Assembly (NCBI GenBank): GCA_900696465.1
Contig: CAADGE010000022.1
Location: 186,001 to 250,000, forward strand
Source of the DNA: an uncultured Planctomycetota bacterium
GTDB taxonomy: Bacteria; Planctomycetota; Phycisphaerae; UBA1845; UTPLA1
Direction of reading: 5' to 3'
DNA length: 64,000 nt
This document shows positions 16,942 through 25,798 of this stretch, one piece after another. Positions within the stretch are counted from its first letter, which is position 1. Each line of letters starts with the position of its first letter. The notes below the pieces were generated by a model. The model saw nothing but the letters and a program-made list of their open reading frames with translations, did no database searches and had not been told where the DNA came from. The translations under genes were made by a program, and so were the position numbers.

Positions 16942-18074
16942 CTCGATTCCGCTCGTTCGAGCATGACGCCGCAATTCGACCGCGATGCATGCCATCCGGC
17001 CGGCACGTGGATGGCCATCTCCGCTTCGTGAAGGTCGGTCGGCCCCGGGATCGGCGGGCCAGCATGCGGGATTGATCGCCATGACATCGGCGGCAGCGGC
17101 GTCGGGATTTTTTCGATGGTCACGTTGATGCAGGCGGCAAGGATGTGTGCATCTGGCGGCGCGGGGTGTCCGTGGCGGTGCAGGAACGATTCGCGATATT
17201 GGTCGAGCATCTCACGAAGATCGACGAGCGATCCGCACTCAATTTCAAACGGCTGATCATTTTCTGTCGAAGAACCCACTTCGACATAGCGTCGGCATAT
17301 TGTGTCGTCGATATCGCAACCTTCGAGGGTGACGGCTCGCGCGGCCTCGTCCATCAGTCGGGCGAAGGCATAGCGCAGCTGGGTTGCATCCTTCGTTTGC
17401 GGCGGGAGGACCTCGCGGAAAATCAGCACGCGATCCATCAACAGCATTCCCACCGCGGTGAGCGATGCCGCGTAGTCCGGCACGAGGACACGTCGCAGTC
17501 CTGCGGATTCGGCCATGTCGGCCGCCAGCGCCGGTCCCTGGTCGCCGAATGCGACAAGCGGCGCAGGGACTGTGGCGACGCTGCTAGCGTCCGGATCGCT
17601 TACGAAAAGAGCTCGCAGCAAGTCGGCTGGATACGGTCCAACCTTCGTCATGTCGTCGTTCTGTAAACCTTCGCCGGATTGATGCACTGTGATTTGCCCG
17701 CGACGATCCATCACGCCGCACTGCCAACGTCGCGCACCGATTTGCAGAAAGGGTAGCTCGCCGACTCGCAACCGCGGCAACAGTTCGTGAAGCATGATCC
17801 GCGCCGGATCGTGTCGGTTATCTTGTGGGACAATACGGATGCAAGTCGCGCCGTGTGAGCGTGCCAAGGCCTCGATCTCGGCGGCCATGCCGGCGTCCGT
17901 ATCGGTGCGAAAGACGACCTCGTAAGGCGCGCTCAGTGCAAGCCGAGCGATCCATTTCGGCCAGCCCTTTCTCGGCGGCTCGGCCGGTAGTCTGGCCGTG
18001 CGCAGCGCGTCGCCTTCCCGGCAGGCCAGGTGGACATGCGCGGCGTTCAAATCGATTCCAATGATCCTCTTCAT
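16938..18074 (-). CDS. Compact HyuA/oxoprolinase-like protein
   Basis: A 378-residue protein that follows the skeleton of hydantoinase A/5-oxoprolinase subunits but is little over half their usual length (about 650-700). The N-terminus 'MKRIIGIDLNAAHVHLA' resembles the first strand-loop of the actin-like ATPase fold. Residues 173-216 ('LVAFGDQGPALAADMAESAG' and 'RRVLVPDYAASLTAVGMLLMD') match the conserved HyuA block before its C-terminal domain, and the end ('GPTDLHEAEMAIHVPAGW') matches the HyuA 'GPaiieE...vPpGW' close. The central ATPase half is largely missing and the usual D-x-G-G-T phosphate motif reads DLNAA. Catalysis is therefore doubtful. The start at 18074 was chosen over 18125 by homology; no clear ribosome site is seen. 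Confidence 0.55.
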   Translation of the reverse strand: MKRIIGIDLNAAHVHLACREGDALRTARLPAEPPRKGWPKWIARLALSAPYEVVFRTDTDAGMAAEIEALARSHGATCIRIVPQDNRHDPARIMLHELLPRLRVGELPFLQIGARRWQCGVMDRRGQITVHQSGEGLQNDDMTKVGPYPADLLRALFVSDPDASSVATVPAPLVAFGDQGPALAADMAESAGLRRVLVPDYAASLTAVGMLLMDRVLIFREVLPPQTKDATQLRYAFARLMDEAARAVTLEGCDIDDTICRRYVEVGSSTENDQPFEIECGSLVDLREMLDQYRESFLHRHGHPAPPDAHILAACINVTIEKIPTPLPPMSWRSIPHAGPPIPGPTDLHEAEMAIHVPAGWHASRSNCGVMLERAESS

Positions 18075-18195
18075 GGCAAGCGGCGATGGTCGGGCGAAAA
18101 TCGCGACCCTGCACAAGGGGCCCATCCTATGCTACAACACTCAGCCAAAGCGAGACACACGAATCGAAGATTACGCAACATCGAGGCGTCATGAA

Positions 18196-18972
18196 ATGCA
18201 TACGAGCATGAATCACAGCGGCGAGAGCCCGCCGACGGCCACCAATCGACCGCTGGCCATTCTGATCGTCCTTCTGCTGGCGGGCTGGCTGCTCCGTACA
18301 GGCGGCGTCTGCCGGCCGGTTGAAGCGGAGCGCAGTGTCCATCCGGGAATCAACCGGGAGTACCAAAATCCTGACATCCCGCGCTGGATGGGTCGCTTTG
18401 AGAGCGAGAGTCGGGAGATTTACGAGCATCGTGATCGTATCGTGGCGGATGTGCTCGCCGGTCCGCGCGGGCTTGCCCTGGCCCGGGGCGAGATCGCCAT
18501 CGCCGACATCGGCGCCGGCACGGGCTTTTTCTCGATGTTGTTCGGCACGGCGGTCGGATCGCACGGCCGGGTGTATTCCGTGGACATCGTGCCGGAGTTT
18601 CTGGAGCTGATCCGCGAACGAAGCGAAAAGGAGGGACTCAACAACATCGCCACTGTCCTTTGCAGCGAGCGGGACGTGCGCCTTCCGCCGGAGTCGATCG
18701 ACCTCGCCTTTGTTTGTGATACTTATCATCATTTTGAGTATCCGCGGAGCACGCTGGCGTCGATCTTCCGCGCCCTGCGTTCCGGAGGTGAGTTGGTGAT
18801 CATCGATTTTCATCGCATCGAGGGTGTGAGCAGGCCCTGGATCATCGAGCATGTCCGCTGCGACCAGCAGACGGTCATCGAGGAGGTTATCGCCGCTGGC
18901 TTTGAACCTGACGAATCGCCAGACGCGGACTATCTCGAGGAGAATTACTTTCTCCGCTTTCGCAAGCCGTAG
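18196..18972 (+). CDS. Membrane-anchored or secreted class I SAM-dependent methyltransferase
   Basis: A 258-residue protein. Residues 18-36 (PLAILIVLLLAGWLL) form a signal-anchor or signal peptide. The Rossmann methyltransferase fold follows, with SAM-binding motif I ADIGAGTGFFS (about 99-109), motif II 'VYSVDIVPEFLE' and 'DLAFVCDTYHHFEYP'. The closing 'GGELVIIDFHRIEGVS' is motif III. Similar exported methyltransferases occur in planctomycetes and proteobacteria, and their substrates are not known. The start ATG at 18196 lies after an unrelated frame. It is followed by panC after only 12 bases, suggesting cotranscription. Confidence 0.82.
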   Translation: MHTSMNHSGESPPTATNRPLAILIVLLLAGWLLRTGGVCRPVEAERSVHPGINREYQNPDIPRWMGRFESESREIYEHRDRIVADVLAGPRGLALARGEIAIADIGAGTGFFSMLFGTAVGSHGRVYSVDIVPEFLELIRERSEKEGLNNIATVLCSERDVRLPPESIDLAFVCDTYHHFEYPRSTLASIFRALRSGGELVIIDFHRIEGVSRPWIIEHVRCDQQTVIEEVIAAGFEPDESPDADYLEENYFLRFRKP

Positions 18973-18984
18973 GACACCGGTGGC

Positions 18985-19851
18985 ATGTGCGAATCGCCCC
19001 TCATCGTGAAGACCGTCCGCGACGTTCGCGAGTGCGTTGCGAAGGCCCGCGCCGACGGACGCAGCGTTGGTCTTGTACCGACGATGGGCGCGCTGCACGC
19101 CGGCCACGTCAGTCTGATCGAGGCATCGAAGCAGGACGGCTGTTACACAGTGGTGAGCATTTATGTGAATCCCACGCAGTTCGCCCCGACGGAAGACCTC
19201 GCCACGTATCCGCGGACCCTGGAAGAAGATGTTCAGAAGTGCCGCGCCGCCGGAGTTGAGCTGATCTTCGCACCGGACAATTCGGAAATGTATCCACCGG
19301 GTGATCAGACGCGCGTGTGTCCCGGCCCGCTGGCGGATAAGCTCTGCGGCGCGTTTCGGCCGGGGCATTTCGAGGGTGTCTGCACGGTGGTGGCGAAACT
19401 GCTGCAGATCGTTCAGCCGGACACCGCCTACTTCGGGCAGAAGGATGCTCAGCAGGCGGTGATCATCCGACGGATGGTCGAAGACCTGCGCATGCCCGTG
19501 TGGATTGAAGTCTGCTCGCTGGTGCGGGATGCCGATGGGCTGGCACTCTCCAGCCGCAATGCCCGGCTTCGTCCCGAGGACCGCGCCCGTGCCCTCTCGC
19601 TTTATCAGGCATTGTGTGCGGGGAGGAAGCTGCTGGCGACCGGCGAGCCGTCGATGGGGCGAGTGATTGCGGCGATGCGCGCGGTGATCGCCGCGCACCC
19701 TGAGGTACGCGTGGATTATCTGAGTCTGGTTGATCCGGAAACACTGGAAGACGTGCAGAAGCCGCACGGGCGGGTGATGATTGCCGGCGCAATCCGAGTT
19801 GGAGACGTACGGTTGATTGATAATATGATCGTCGATCTGCCGGTGAAATGA
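18985..19851 (+). CDS. panC: Pantothenate synthetase
   Basis: A 288-residue cytoplasmic enzyme that joins pantoate and beta-alanine with ATP, the last step to vitamin B5 and coenzyme A. The conserved 'GLVPTMGALHAGHVSLI' with the HAGH nucleotide motif (about 36-39), 'YVNPTQFAPTEDLATYPR', 'DKLCGAFRPGHFEGVCTVV', 'YFGQKDAQQ' and 'SLVRDADGLALSSRNARL' are all in family order, and the length is normal. Other pan genes are not in the window. It follows the methyltransferase gene by 12 bases and is probably in the same transcript. Confidence 0.96.
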   Translation: MCESPLIVKTVRDVRECVAKARADGRSVGLVPTMGALHAGHVSLIEASKQDGCYTVVSIYVNPTQFAPTEDLATYPRTLEEDVQKCRAAGVELIFAPDNSEMYPPGDQTRVCPGPLADKLCGAFRPGHFEGVCTVVAKLLQIVQPDTAYFGQKDAQQAVIIRRMVEDLRMPVWIEVCSLVRDADGLALSSRNARLRPEDRARALSLYQALCAGRKLLATGEPSMGRVIAAMRAVIAAHPEVRVDYLSLVDPETLEDVQKPHGRVMIAGAIRVGDVRLIDNMIVDLPVK

Positions 19852-19953
19852 AGTGCCGGCCGGCCCGGTGAGCACGCGATTCTGCGACCGCTCGCGAGGG
19901 CGTGCCGTCGCGCGGGTCATCGCGTAAGATCGCCGTTTTGCAGCGGAGCGACC

Positions 19954-21189
19954 ATGTATCCGACGATGTTCAAAATCCCCTATCTGCCGGAATGGCTGGC
20001 CGACATCAAGAGCTACGGCGTCATGATGACGATCGCCTTCCTCTCGGGCATCTGGATGGCCTGCCGCCGCGCCGACCGCAGCAAGGCCAATGCCGACATC
20101 GTCCTGAACGCTGGATTCATCGCCCTGATCTGCGGGGTCGCCGGTGCGCGGGCCATGTTTGTCCTGCATTACTGGGACACGCGATTTGCCACGCAGTCGA
20201 ACCCGTTTCTGGCGATCTTCGACATCCGCGCCGGCGGGTTGGAGTTCTGGGGCGGGCCGCTGCTGACGATTCCGGTGCTGGGGATTTATCTTCGCTACAT
20301 CGCCAAAGCGTCGGTGAGATGGTATCTGGACATCACCGCGCCGTCGCTCGCCTGGGGGCTGGCCATCACGCGAATCGGCTGCTTCCTCAACGGCTGCTGC
20401 TGGGGAGCGGTCTGCGTCGATCATAAGGACCCGACAGAGCTCAAGGCACAGTACCCGTGGGCCGTTCGCTTTCCTTACGGAAGCGCCGCTATGGTGCAGC
20501 AGTATCGCTTTGGTCAGCTGACGCTTCCGAAGGAACTCATTTACCTGATCGAGCCGGTCGGTGAGGGCATACCGCTGCCTGCGGAGTGGATTCAGGCCGC
20601 CGTCCATGAAGGTCCAGACCATCGTCGACAGCTCGAGCAGCGCTACCAGCAGGCCTTCAACGATCTCAAGGCCGCGCATTCGGCCGGCACCGAAGGGCCG
20701 GCCTACCAGGCCGCCAAGGAGAAGGAACAGGCCGCACGTGCTGCCCTGTCCAGCTACAGCGAAACGATGGCGGGCCGGGTGGACCTGCACTGTCGCAGGA
20801 ACACGATGACGCTTGATGAATTGGCGCAGCTGGCAAGCATCTACCGCTCCCGGCCCGTGCATCCAGCGCAGCTCTATGAGACAATCTCGGCGCTGCTCAT
20901 CTGCTGGCTCTTGATCAAGCTGTTTTACTATCGCCGGCGTCACGGAATCGTGCTGCCGTGGTTCCTGATTCTGTACTCCATATCTCGCGTGCTTCACGAG
21001 GCCATCCGGCAGGACAACCCGCTGGACGTCGGCGGGCTCACGATTTCCCAGGCGATCAGCGCGGGAACTTTTCTGGCCGGTGTCCTCTGGTTGTATATCA
21101 TCTATACGAGGATGCCGATGGTCAGCCCGCGCGTTGTGCCCTTCGAGTATCCCGAAGAGCCGCCGACGGCAACCGCTCGGAAACGGTAA
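19954..21189 (+). CDS. lgt: Prolipoprotein diacylglyceryl transferase with an inserted loop
   Basis: Polytopic inner-membrane enzyme that moves diacylglycerol from phosphatidylglycerol to the lipobox cysteine of prolipoproteins. The family motifs are present: 'ARAMFVLHYWD' (65-75), 'GLEFWGG' (95-101), the signature 'ITRIGCFLNGCCWG' with Arg140 and Asn146, and 'RPVHPAQLYE' (300-309). Between residues about 178 and 296 there is an extra hydrophilic segment of roughly 115 residues, rich in Ala, Glu, Gln and Arg, where most Lgt proteins have about 10-30. It contains a likely coiled-coil helix (223-272) and a cysteine at 280. At 411 residues the protein is about 120 longer than typical. Lipoprotein substrates nearby include LptE. 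Confidence 0.93.
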   Translation: MYPTMFKIPYLPEWLADIKSYGVMMTIAFLSGIWMACRRADRSKANADIVLNAGFIALICGVAGARAMFVLHYWDTRFATQSNPFLAIFDIRAGGLEFWGGPLLTIPVLGIYLRYIAKASVRWYLDITAPSLAWGLAITRIGCFLNGCCWGAVCVDHKDPTELKAQYPWAVRFPYGSAAMVQQYRFGQLTLPKELIYLIEPVGEGIPLPAEWIQAAVHEGPDHRRQLEQRYQQAFNDLKAAHSAGTEGPAYQAAKEKEQAARAALSSYSETMAGRVDLHCRRNTMTLDELAQLASIYRSRPVHPAQLYETISALLICWLLIKLFYYRRRHGIVLPWFLILYSISRVLHEAIRQDNPLDVGGLTISQAISAGTFLAGVLWLYIIYTRMPMVSPRVVPFEYPEEPPTATARKR

Positions 21190-21274
21190 CGACCGCTACC
21201 GTCGATAGGATGGTTTCTGCGCGATGCAGGAATCCGCGCAGCCGCGCGCTGTGCAACGGGGAGGAACTCGCCCG

Positions 21275-22897
21275 ATGCCGCTTAATCGCAGCTTCACACT
21301 GATCGCCGCCGTGCTGCTTGGCGCGTCGGGTCCGGTGCAGGCGCAGAAGCGCGATGAGATGCTCTTTCGCAACAACCTGCTGCCCGGCCAGCTCACCGAG
21401 CATGTGCTTATTCGCACAACTCAGCGCGTTACGCAGAAGCCACGGCATGCAGAGACCCTCATCTGGCAGCAGCAGGCGCGAATCGTCCAATGCAACATTG
21501 ATGAATCCACGCCCGGCAGCGTGATGGTTTATCAGATGGTGGTCGATCGCCCGCCGCAGGTGATGCGCGTCCTGCATGGCGATGTGGAAGTCAAGCCACT
21601 GCCCAAGGCGGCGCTGTTCAATCTGCCGTCGCGTTCGACGCGGCTGCACAGCGCGACCATGACGGCGCGGGATGCACCGATCCAGGTGCCGCTGGCCGAT
21701 CGACTGAATCGCACTCTCGTTGAGATGGTTCTCGATTTCGCGCACTGGCCAGCCGCGCGGGTGGTTGCCGGTCACCGCTGGCAGCACACGATCAAGCTGG
21801 AGGACTTCGCCGGGGCGCAGACGCTGGAGTTCGTCGGGCTGACGCGCGAAGGCGGTGAAGTGGCCGCCCGGGTGAAGATGTCGCTGCGGGGCAAGTTCAC
21901 GGGCAAGCTGGAGCGCGATCACGTTTTCAACAGTGCCGAGGCGGAGTTTCTCTGGTCTCGGCCGGATCGCACGCTGCTGCGGTTAGAAGCCCGCGTGCAA
22001 TACGAGCGGCGGCGCGAACCGGTCAACGAGACGTTTGAGACGCACATCGCAGCGGCCCTGACCGATCTGCGGCAGCTTGATGAAAACGAACAGGAACTCG
22101 TCAAGGTGCAGCTCACACAGTTTTCCGGGGCGATGAAGGAGCTGCAACGAGGGCACCAGGTCGAAGCCCTGCGACGCTGCCGGGACTTTCGCGAGCGATG
22201 GCCCACTTCTCGCTGGCTGCCTGCGGTCGCCCAGCTGGAGTCGCAGGCCTCTCCGAAAGAAGGCGGGCGCGGCAAGCTCTCGCTCCGGCAGCTCAAGACG
22301 CACCTGGCGCAGAGCATCATCGTCTGGGAAGCTTCGCGCAGCAGCGACGAACACGACCTCGCAGAAAAGACGCAACGCACTTTTTCAAAACTCGCCGAGG
22401 AATACGGTGAACAGCTCGTTGCCCTGTCGCGCGAGCAGGACGACTCTGTCCGGGCCAGCGCCGCATTCGCCCTGGCCTTCAGCGAGCGCCCCGGCGACCT
22501 GGATCGTGTGCAGCGCCTGCTTCGGGACGGGTCTACGCAGGTGCGGTCCATGGCGCTGGCCGGGCTGGCGGCGCGCCGCGCCGAGGGGATCAAGCCCGCC
22601 GCCCTGCTCAAGCTGCTGGAGGATCCGGAAGCGGCGGTGCGTCGCCGTGCGTGCCAGGCGATCGCCGCTTGCATCCCACCGGAGCATTTTTCGATTGTCG
22701 ATGTCGTGGAAAAGATCGATCGGGTGATGATCCACGATGACAAGGAGATCGTTCGCCGAGAGGCCGTGCGCACGCTGGCGGTCATCGGGGCCCCGGCGGA
22801 TATCCCCAAGCTCGAACAGGCCCTCAGGCACGAATTGAATCACGCCATCCGCAAGGAGATCGACGCGGCGATCGAAGCGCTTCGTTCGAAGGAATAG
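21275..22897 (+). CDS. Exported HEAT-repeat protein
   Basis: A 540-residue protein with a signal peptide (MPLNRSFTLIAAVLLGASG to about VQAQ). The first 270 residues are predicted beta-rich and of no recognised family ('QARIVQCNIDESTPGSVMVYQ', 'GHRWQHTIKLEDFAGAQTLEF'). A helical linker with many Gln/Glu/Arg leads to at least three HEAT-type units near the C-terminus ('DDSVRASAAFALAFSERPGDL', 'STQVRSMALAGLAARRAEGI', 'EAAVRRRACQAIAACIPPE', 'KEIVRREAVRTLAVIGAPADI'). HEAT scaffolds bind other proteins. The start at 21275 has a GGGGAGGA ribosome site nine bases upstream. The gene follows lgt after 85 bases on the same strand. Confidence 0.75.
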   Translation: MPLNRSFTLIAAVLLGASGPVQAQKRDEMLFRNNLLPGQLTEHVLIRTTQRVTQKPRHAETLIWQQQARIVQCNIDESTPGSVMVYQMVVDRPPQVMRVLHGDVEVKPLPKAALFNLPSRSTRLHSATMTARDAPIQVPLADRLNRTLVEMVLDFAHWPAARVVAGHRWQHTIKLEDFAGAQTLEFVGLTREGGEVAARVKMSLRGKFTGKLERDHVFNSAEAEFLWSRPDRTLLRLEARVQYERRREPVNETFETHIAAALTDLRQLDENEQELVKVQLTQFSGAMKELQRGHQVEALRRCRDFRERWPTSRWLPAVAQLESQASPKEGGRGKLSLRQLKTHLAQSIIVWEASRSSDEHDLAEKTQRTFSKLAEEYGEQLVALSREQDDSVRASAAFALAFSERPGDLDRVQRLLRDGSTQVRSMALAGLAARRAEGIKPAALLKLLEDPEAAVRRRACQAIAACIPPEHFSIVDVVEKIDRVMIHDDKEIVRREAVRTLAVIGAPADIPKLEQALRHELNHAIRKEIDAAIEALRSKE

Positions 22898-22939
22898 TTT
22901 CGTAGCGTGGGCGCTTGCCCGCCGACCTGCTCGAGGGCG

Positions 22940-23296
22940 TTAAGATTCCACGACGACCTTGAATCCTCCGCAGGCCATTCGCTTGCAGTCGAAAGGCATC
23001 GGCTGTGAACACATCTTATGAATCTGCGGGTCCTTCATGATCTTCGCGTTGACCTGATTGCGGTGAGCCTTGGACTTGTACACGATCCACGCGAAGACGA
23101 CGGTCTCGCCGGGCTTGACCTTGGCCATCTTGGGGAATGGCATCATTCCTTTGATGTTCAGGTCGTCGCCGATGCACTCGCGGTATTCCAGCGCTCCGTG
23201 CTTGCGCCAGATCTTGCTTGCCTTCGCCGCCAGGCGCTTGTAGGCGGCGAGGTTTTTCTTCGGAACCGGCAGGACAAATCCATCGACATATTTCAT
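22940..23296 (-). CDS. DUF1428 family protein
   Basis: A 118-residue protein of the dimeric alpha-beta barrel DUF1428 family. It opens with MKYVDGFVLPVPKKNLAAY and includes 'WRKHGALEYRECIGDDL', 'FAWIVYKSKAHRNQVNAKIMKDP' and the closing 'PFDCKRMACGGFKVVVES', all characteristic. The molecular role of the family is unknown; members are small cytoplasmic proteins related to YgiN-like monooxygenase folds. The start was set at MKYVDG (23296), the usual family beginning, although the frame stays open upstream to 23380. Confidence 0.88.
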   Translation of the reverse strand: MKYVDGFVLPVPKKNLAAYKRLAAKASKIWRKHGALEYRECIGDDLNIKGMMPFPKMAKVKPGETVVFAWIVYKSKAHRNQVNAKIMKDPQIHKMCSQPMPFDCKRMACGGFKVVVES

Positions 23297-23690
23297 TTCA
23301 TCGCTCCAGTGGTTGTGGTCGAATCCGGCGGCGCCGAAATAAACGATGACGCCGTGGGTTCCGGCCCCTTGTCTGAACACCGTCCGCTATCATCCAGCGC
23401 TGGTCCGCGGATGACAAGCGATCAGAATAATTCTTTGCGGGCGTAATGTCCGTTTTGTGTCGCAGGGCCCGCGTTCTTTCATGCTGCACGTCATGATTAC
23501 CGCTCCGGATGCAAATAACGTTGCGAAGCAGGGCGAACTCGCACGATGGCTACGATCGTGTGAGCCGGGCAAGCTGCGTCCCAGATTTGCCCGGTGAGAA
23601 TCGCAATTTTAACTTTAGTCCGGATGATCGCACCGCCGGACGCTGCAGGAACATCACGCGGCAAGAGGCACGAAGAAGGGGGATTTCGAC
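23297..23690. other. Intergenic stretch with no recognised gene
   Basis: The 394 bases lie between two divergently transcribed genes. Short open frames in it are arginine-rich out-of-frame sequence without family features. A GC-poor patch near 23600-23620 might hold the promoter of the plus-strand gene, but the hexamers are weak. Nothing else could be supported. Confidence 0.4.
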
Positions 23691-24572
23691 ATGGCACGCA
23701 ACCACGTTTCAACGATCTGCACAATGGCGGCGATGACGGTTTCGTGGTTCGCCGCCGGCCCGCCCGATGCGGCCGCCGAAGTGACGTTTCATCTGCATCG
23801 ACACGGGACGGAGACCGACACCGGTCACCCCGATTTTCTCGCCGCCCTGATAGACGGCTACGTCGAAGACTTTGAGCACCCGGACATGATACCGAATGAG
23901 ACCGAAGTGCCGATGTTGACCTTCGGCGGAAATGAGCTGCACTTTGCCGGCGAATGGGACGGCCCCTTCATGCCGTACATCGGCTACTCGACAGCATTCA
24001 ATGTCCAGGGCCGTGTGTACCGCAATGTGCTCGTGAGCGGCTACCAGTTGACCATCACACCGGGTACGAACACGCACTTGCGCGCCCTGGGAATGTGGAT
24101 CTTTGACGATCGCCGCGCGCTTGATTCCGCCTATCTGATCGAAGTGGTCGAGACCAACGGCACGGTCTGGACAGCCGTTCTGGAGAACCAGATTCCTCGG
24201 AACAGCAACGGTCACGAGATCGAGGGCTTTGCCGGGGCTGTTTCCGACGTCGGCATTGCTTCGATGCGGATCGTCGCCGTGAATCCTTCCACGCTCGCAC
24301 CGCACAGTGACTTCTTCGAAATCGATCATCTGTTGGCTGACTTCACTCGGCCTCCGGTTCAGGAAGCACCGCCCGAGGAGGCCCCACCGGGCTTTGGTCC
24401 GCCGTGGGGTCCTCCGGAGTTCGTGAAGCTCCCACCCCAGGCGCAGGCGGCCCTGGAAAAGGCCCGTCAGCAGGTGGCTGAGAATCAGAATGCGAGCACG
24501 ACGAATGAGCCGAATCGGCAGCTGGGCCTGGAGAAGGCCGCGGCCAACGTCGCGAACAAGGGGAAGAAGTAA
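23691..24572 (+). CDS. Exported protein of unknown function
   Basis: A 293-residue protein with a signal peptide (residues 1-28, cleavage near DAAAEV). The central domain (30-215) is predicted beta-rich: 'FHLHRHGTETDTGHPDFLAAL', 'EVPMLTFGGNELHFAGEWDG', 'GRVYRNVLVSGYQLTITPG', and 'LRALGMWIFDDRRALDSAYLI', reminiscent of PEP-CTERM-type or jelly-roll secreted domains, ending 'SDFFEIDHLLADF'. A proline-rich linker (220-260) follows, then a charged helical tail with many Gln, Ala, Asn and Lys. There is no sorting signal or transmembrane segment at the C-terminus. No enzyme residues were recognised. The gene stands alone between a DUF1428 gene and the convergent mrp-like gene 30 bases away. Confidence 0.7.
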   Translation: MARNHVSTICTMAAMTVSWFAAGPPDAAAEVTFHLHRHGTETDTGHPDFLAALIDGYVEDFEHPDMIPNETEVPMLTFGGNELHFAGEWDGPFMPYIGYSTAFNVQGRVYRNVLVSGYQLTITPGTNTHLRALGMWIFDDRRALDSAYLIEVVETNGTVWTAVLENQIPRNSNGHEIEGFAGAVSDVGIASMRIVAVNPSTLAPHSDFFEIDHLLADFTRPPVQEAPPEEAPPGFGPPWGPPEFVKLPPQAQAALEKARQQVAENQNASTTNEPNRQLGLEKAAANVANKGKK

Positions 24573-24601
24573 ACAGCCCTCGAAAGCAGAGGGATGATGA
24601 T

Positions 24602-25675
24602 TCAGGTGATCCTGAGTTCGAGCGGCGGACTCTGGCCGAGGTTCTTGATGCTGACCTGGCCGGCCAGCCGGCGGACGAAGGCGAGGATCGCGTCGCGCGT
24701 GGCCTCGTCCGTTTTCTCGAAACAGTCGGCGGGCGTGCCGGCGTCGCCACTGGTGCGGATTCCGACGTTGATCGGAATTTCACCCAGGAAGGAGACGCCG
24801 ACGCGCTCCGCGGCTTTTCTTGCGCCGCCGCGTCCGAACAGGTCGTATTCCTTTCCCGTATCCGGTGCCCGGAAGTAGCTCATGTTTTCCACGATGCCGA
24901 GGATTTCCACGTTGAGCTGCTGATACATGCGCAAGGCCTTGATGGCATCGAGCAGCGCGACTTCCTGCGGGGTGCAGACCACGACGGCCCCGGTCATGGG
25001 AATGGACTGCGACAGTGTCAATGGAACGTCACCTGTGCCCGGCGGCAGGTCGATGATCAGATAATCCAGCTCACCCCAGTCGACCTGTTCGAGAAACTGG
25101 CGGATGACGCCGTGAACCATCGGTCCGCGCCAGATGACGGCCCGCTCCGGTTCGACCATGAATCCCATCGACATGACCCGCAGGCCGTGGGTCTCGATCG
25201 GCAGGATCTTTTCGTTGCGCACACGGGGCTTCTCGAACTCGATGCCCAGCATCTTCGGGATCGACGGGCCGTAGATGTCGGCGTCCATCAGTCCGACCCG
25301 TGCTCCCTCGCGGGTGAGCCCCATCGCCGCCAGGACTGCGATGGTCGACTTGCCGACACCGCCTTTGCCCGCACCCACGGCGATGATGTTCTTGACGCCG
25401 GGTAGCTGACCCGCGCGGTTCGGCGCGGCCCGGACCTGGGCGCTCCATTCGATGCGCACATCACTCGCGCCGAGCGGAAGGATGGCTTTTTCGATGTCCT
25501 TCTGAATCTGATCCTTCAGGGGGCAGGCCGGCGTGGTGAGTTCGATTCCGAGTTGGACCACGTCTCCGGAGACCTCGACGTGTTTGACCATGTTCAGCGA
25601 GACGAGGTCTTTGTGCAGTTCGGGGTCCATAACGCCACGGAGGGCAGCAAGGACGCTTTCGTTTGTCAGAGGCAT
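24602..25675 (-). CDS. Mrp/NBP35-type P-loop ATPase (iron-sulfur carrier family)
   Basis: A 357-residue cytoplasmic ATPase of the ApbC/Mrp family, which loads Fe-S clusters on target proteins. The N-terminal MIP18/DUF59 domain (1-80) starts 'ESVLAALRGVMDPELHKDLVS' and holds a cysteine at 51. The deviant Walker A is GKGGVGKST (103-111), followed by 'MDADIYGPSIPKMLG' and 'DYLIIDLPPGTGDVPLTL'. The CPxC cluster-binding motif that normally follows 'NMSYF' is replaced by RAPDTG (269-274), so cluster binding by that site is not expected. The start at MPLTNE (25675) was chosen because the DUF59 fold begins there; 34 in-frame codons upstream look untranslated. Confidence 0.9.
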   Translation of the reverse strand: MPLTNESVLAALRGVMDPELHKDLVSLNMVKHVEVSGDVVQLGIELTTPACPLKDQIQKDIEKAILPLGASDVRIEWSAQVRAAPNRAGQLPGVKNIIAVGAGKGGVGKSTIAVLAAMGLTREGARVGLMDADIYGPSIPKMLGIEFEKPRVRNEKILPIETHGLRVMSMGFMVEPERAVIWRGPMVHGVIRQFLEQVDWGELDYLIIDLPPGTGDVPLTLSQSIPMTGAVVVCTPQEVALLDAIKALRMYQQLNVEILGIVENMSYFRAPDTGKEYDLFGRGGARKAAERVGVSFLGEIPINVGIRTSGDAGTPADCFEKTDEATRDAILAFVRRLAGQVSIKNLGQSPPLELRIT

Positions 25676-25798
25676 AGGGTTCGAGTCCTGGGTTAGGGTC
25701 TGAAGGCCGGCGTCGTGCGTAAGTAAAAAACGCTTCCGAAGTATAGAGGCGCGATGACCGGCCCTGCCATGTGTCATGGCGATATTGGATGCGACGAG

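Noticed and set aside
18127-20997. A 956-residue open frame on the minus strand
   Set aside because: It is antisense to the methyltransferase, panC and lgt genes, whose products match known families. The translation is arginine/histidine-rich without domains, as expected from GC-rich shadow frames.
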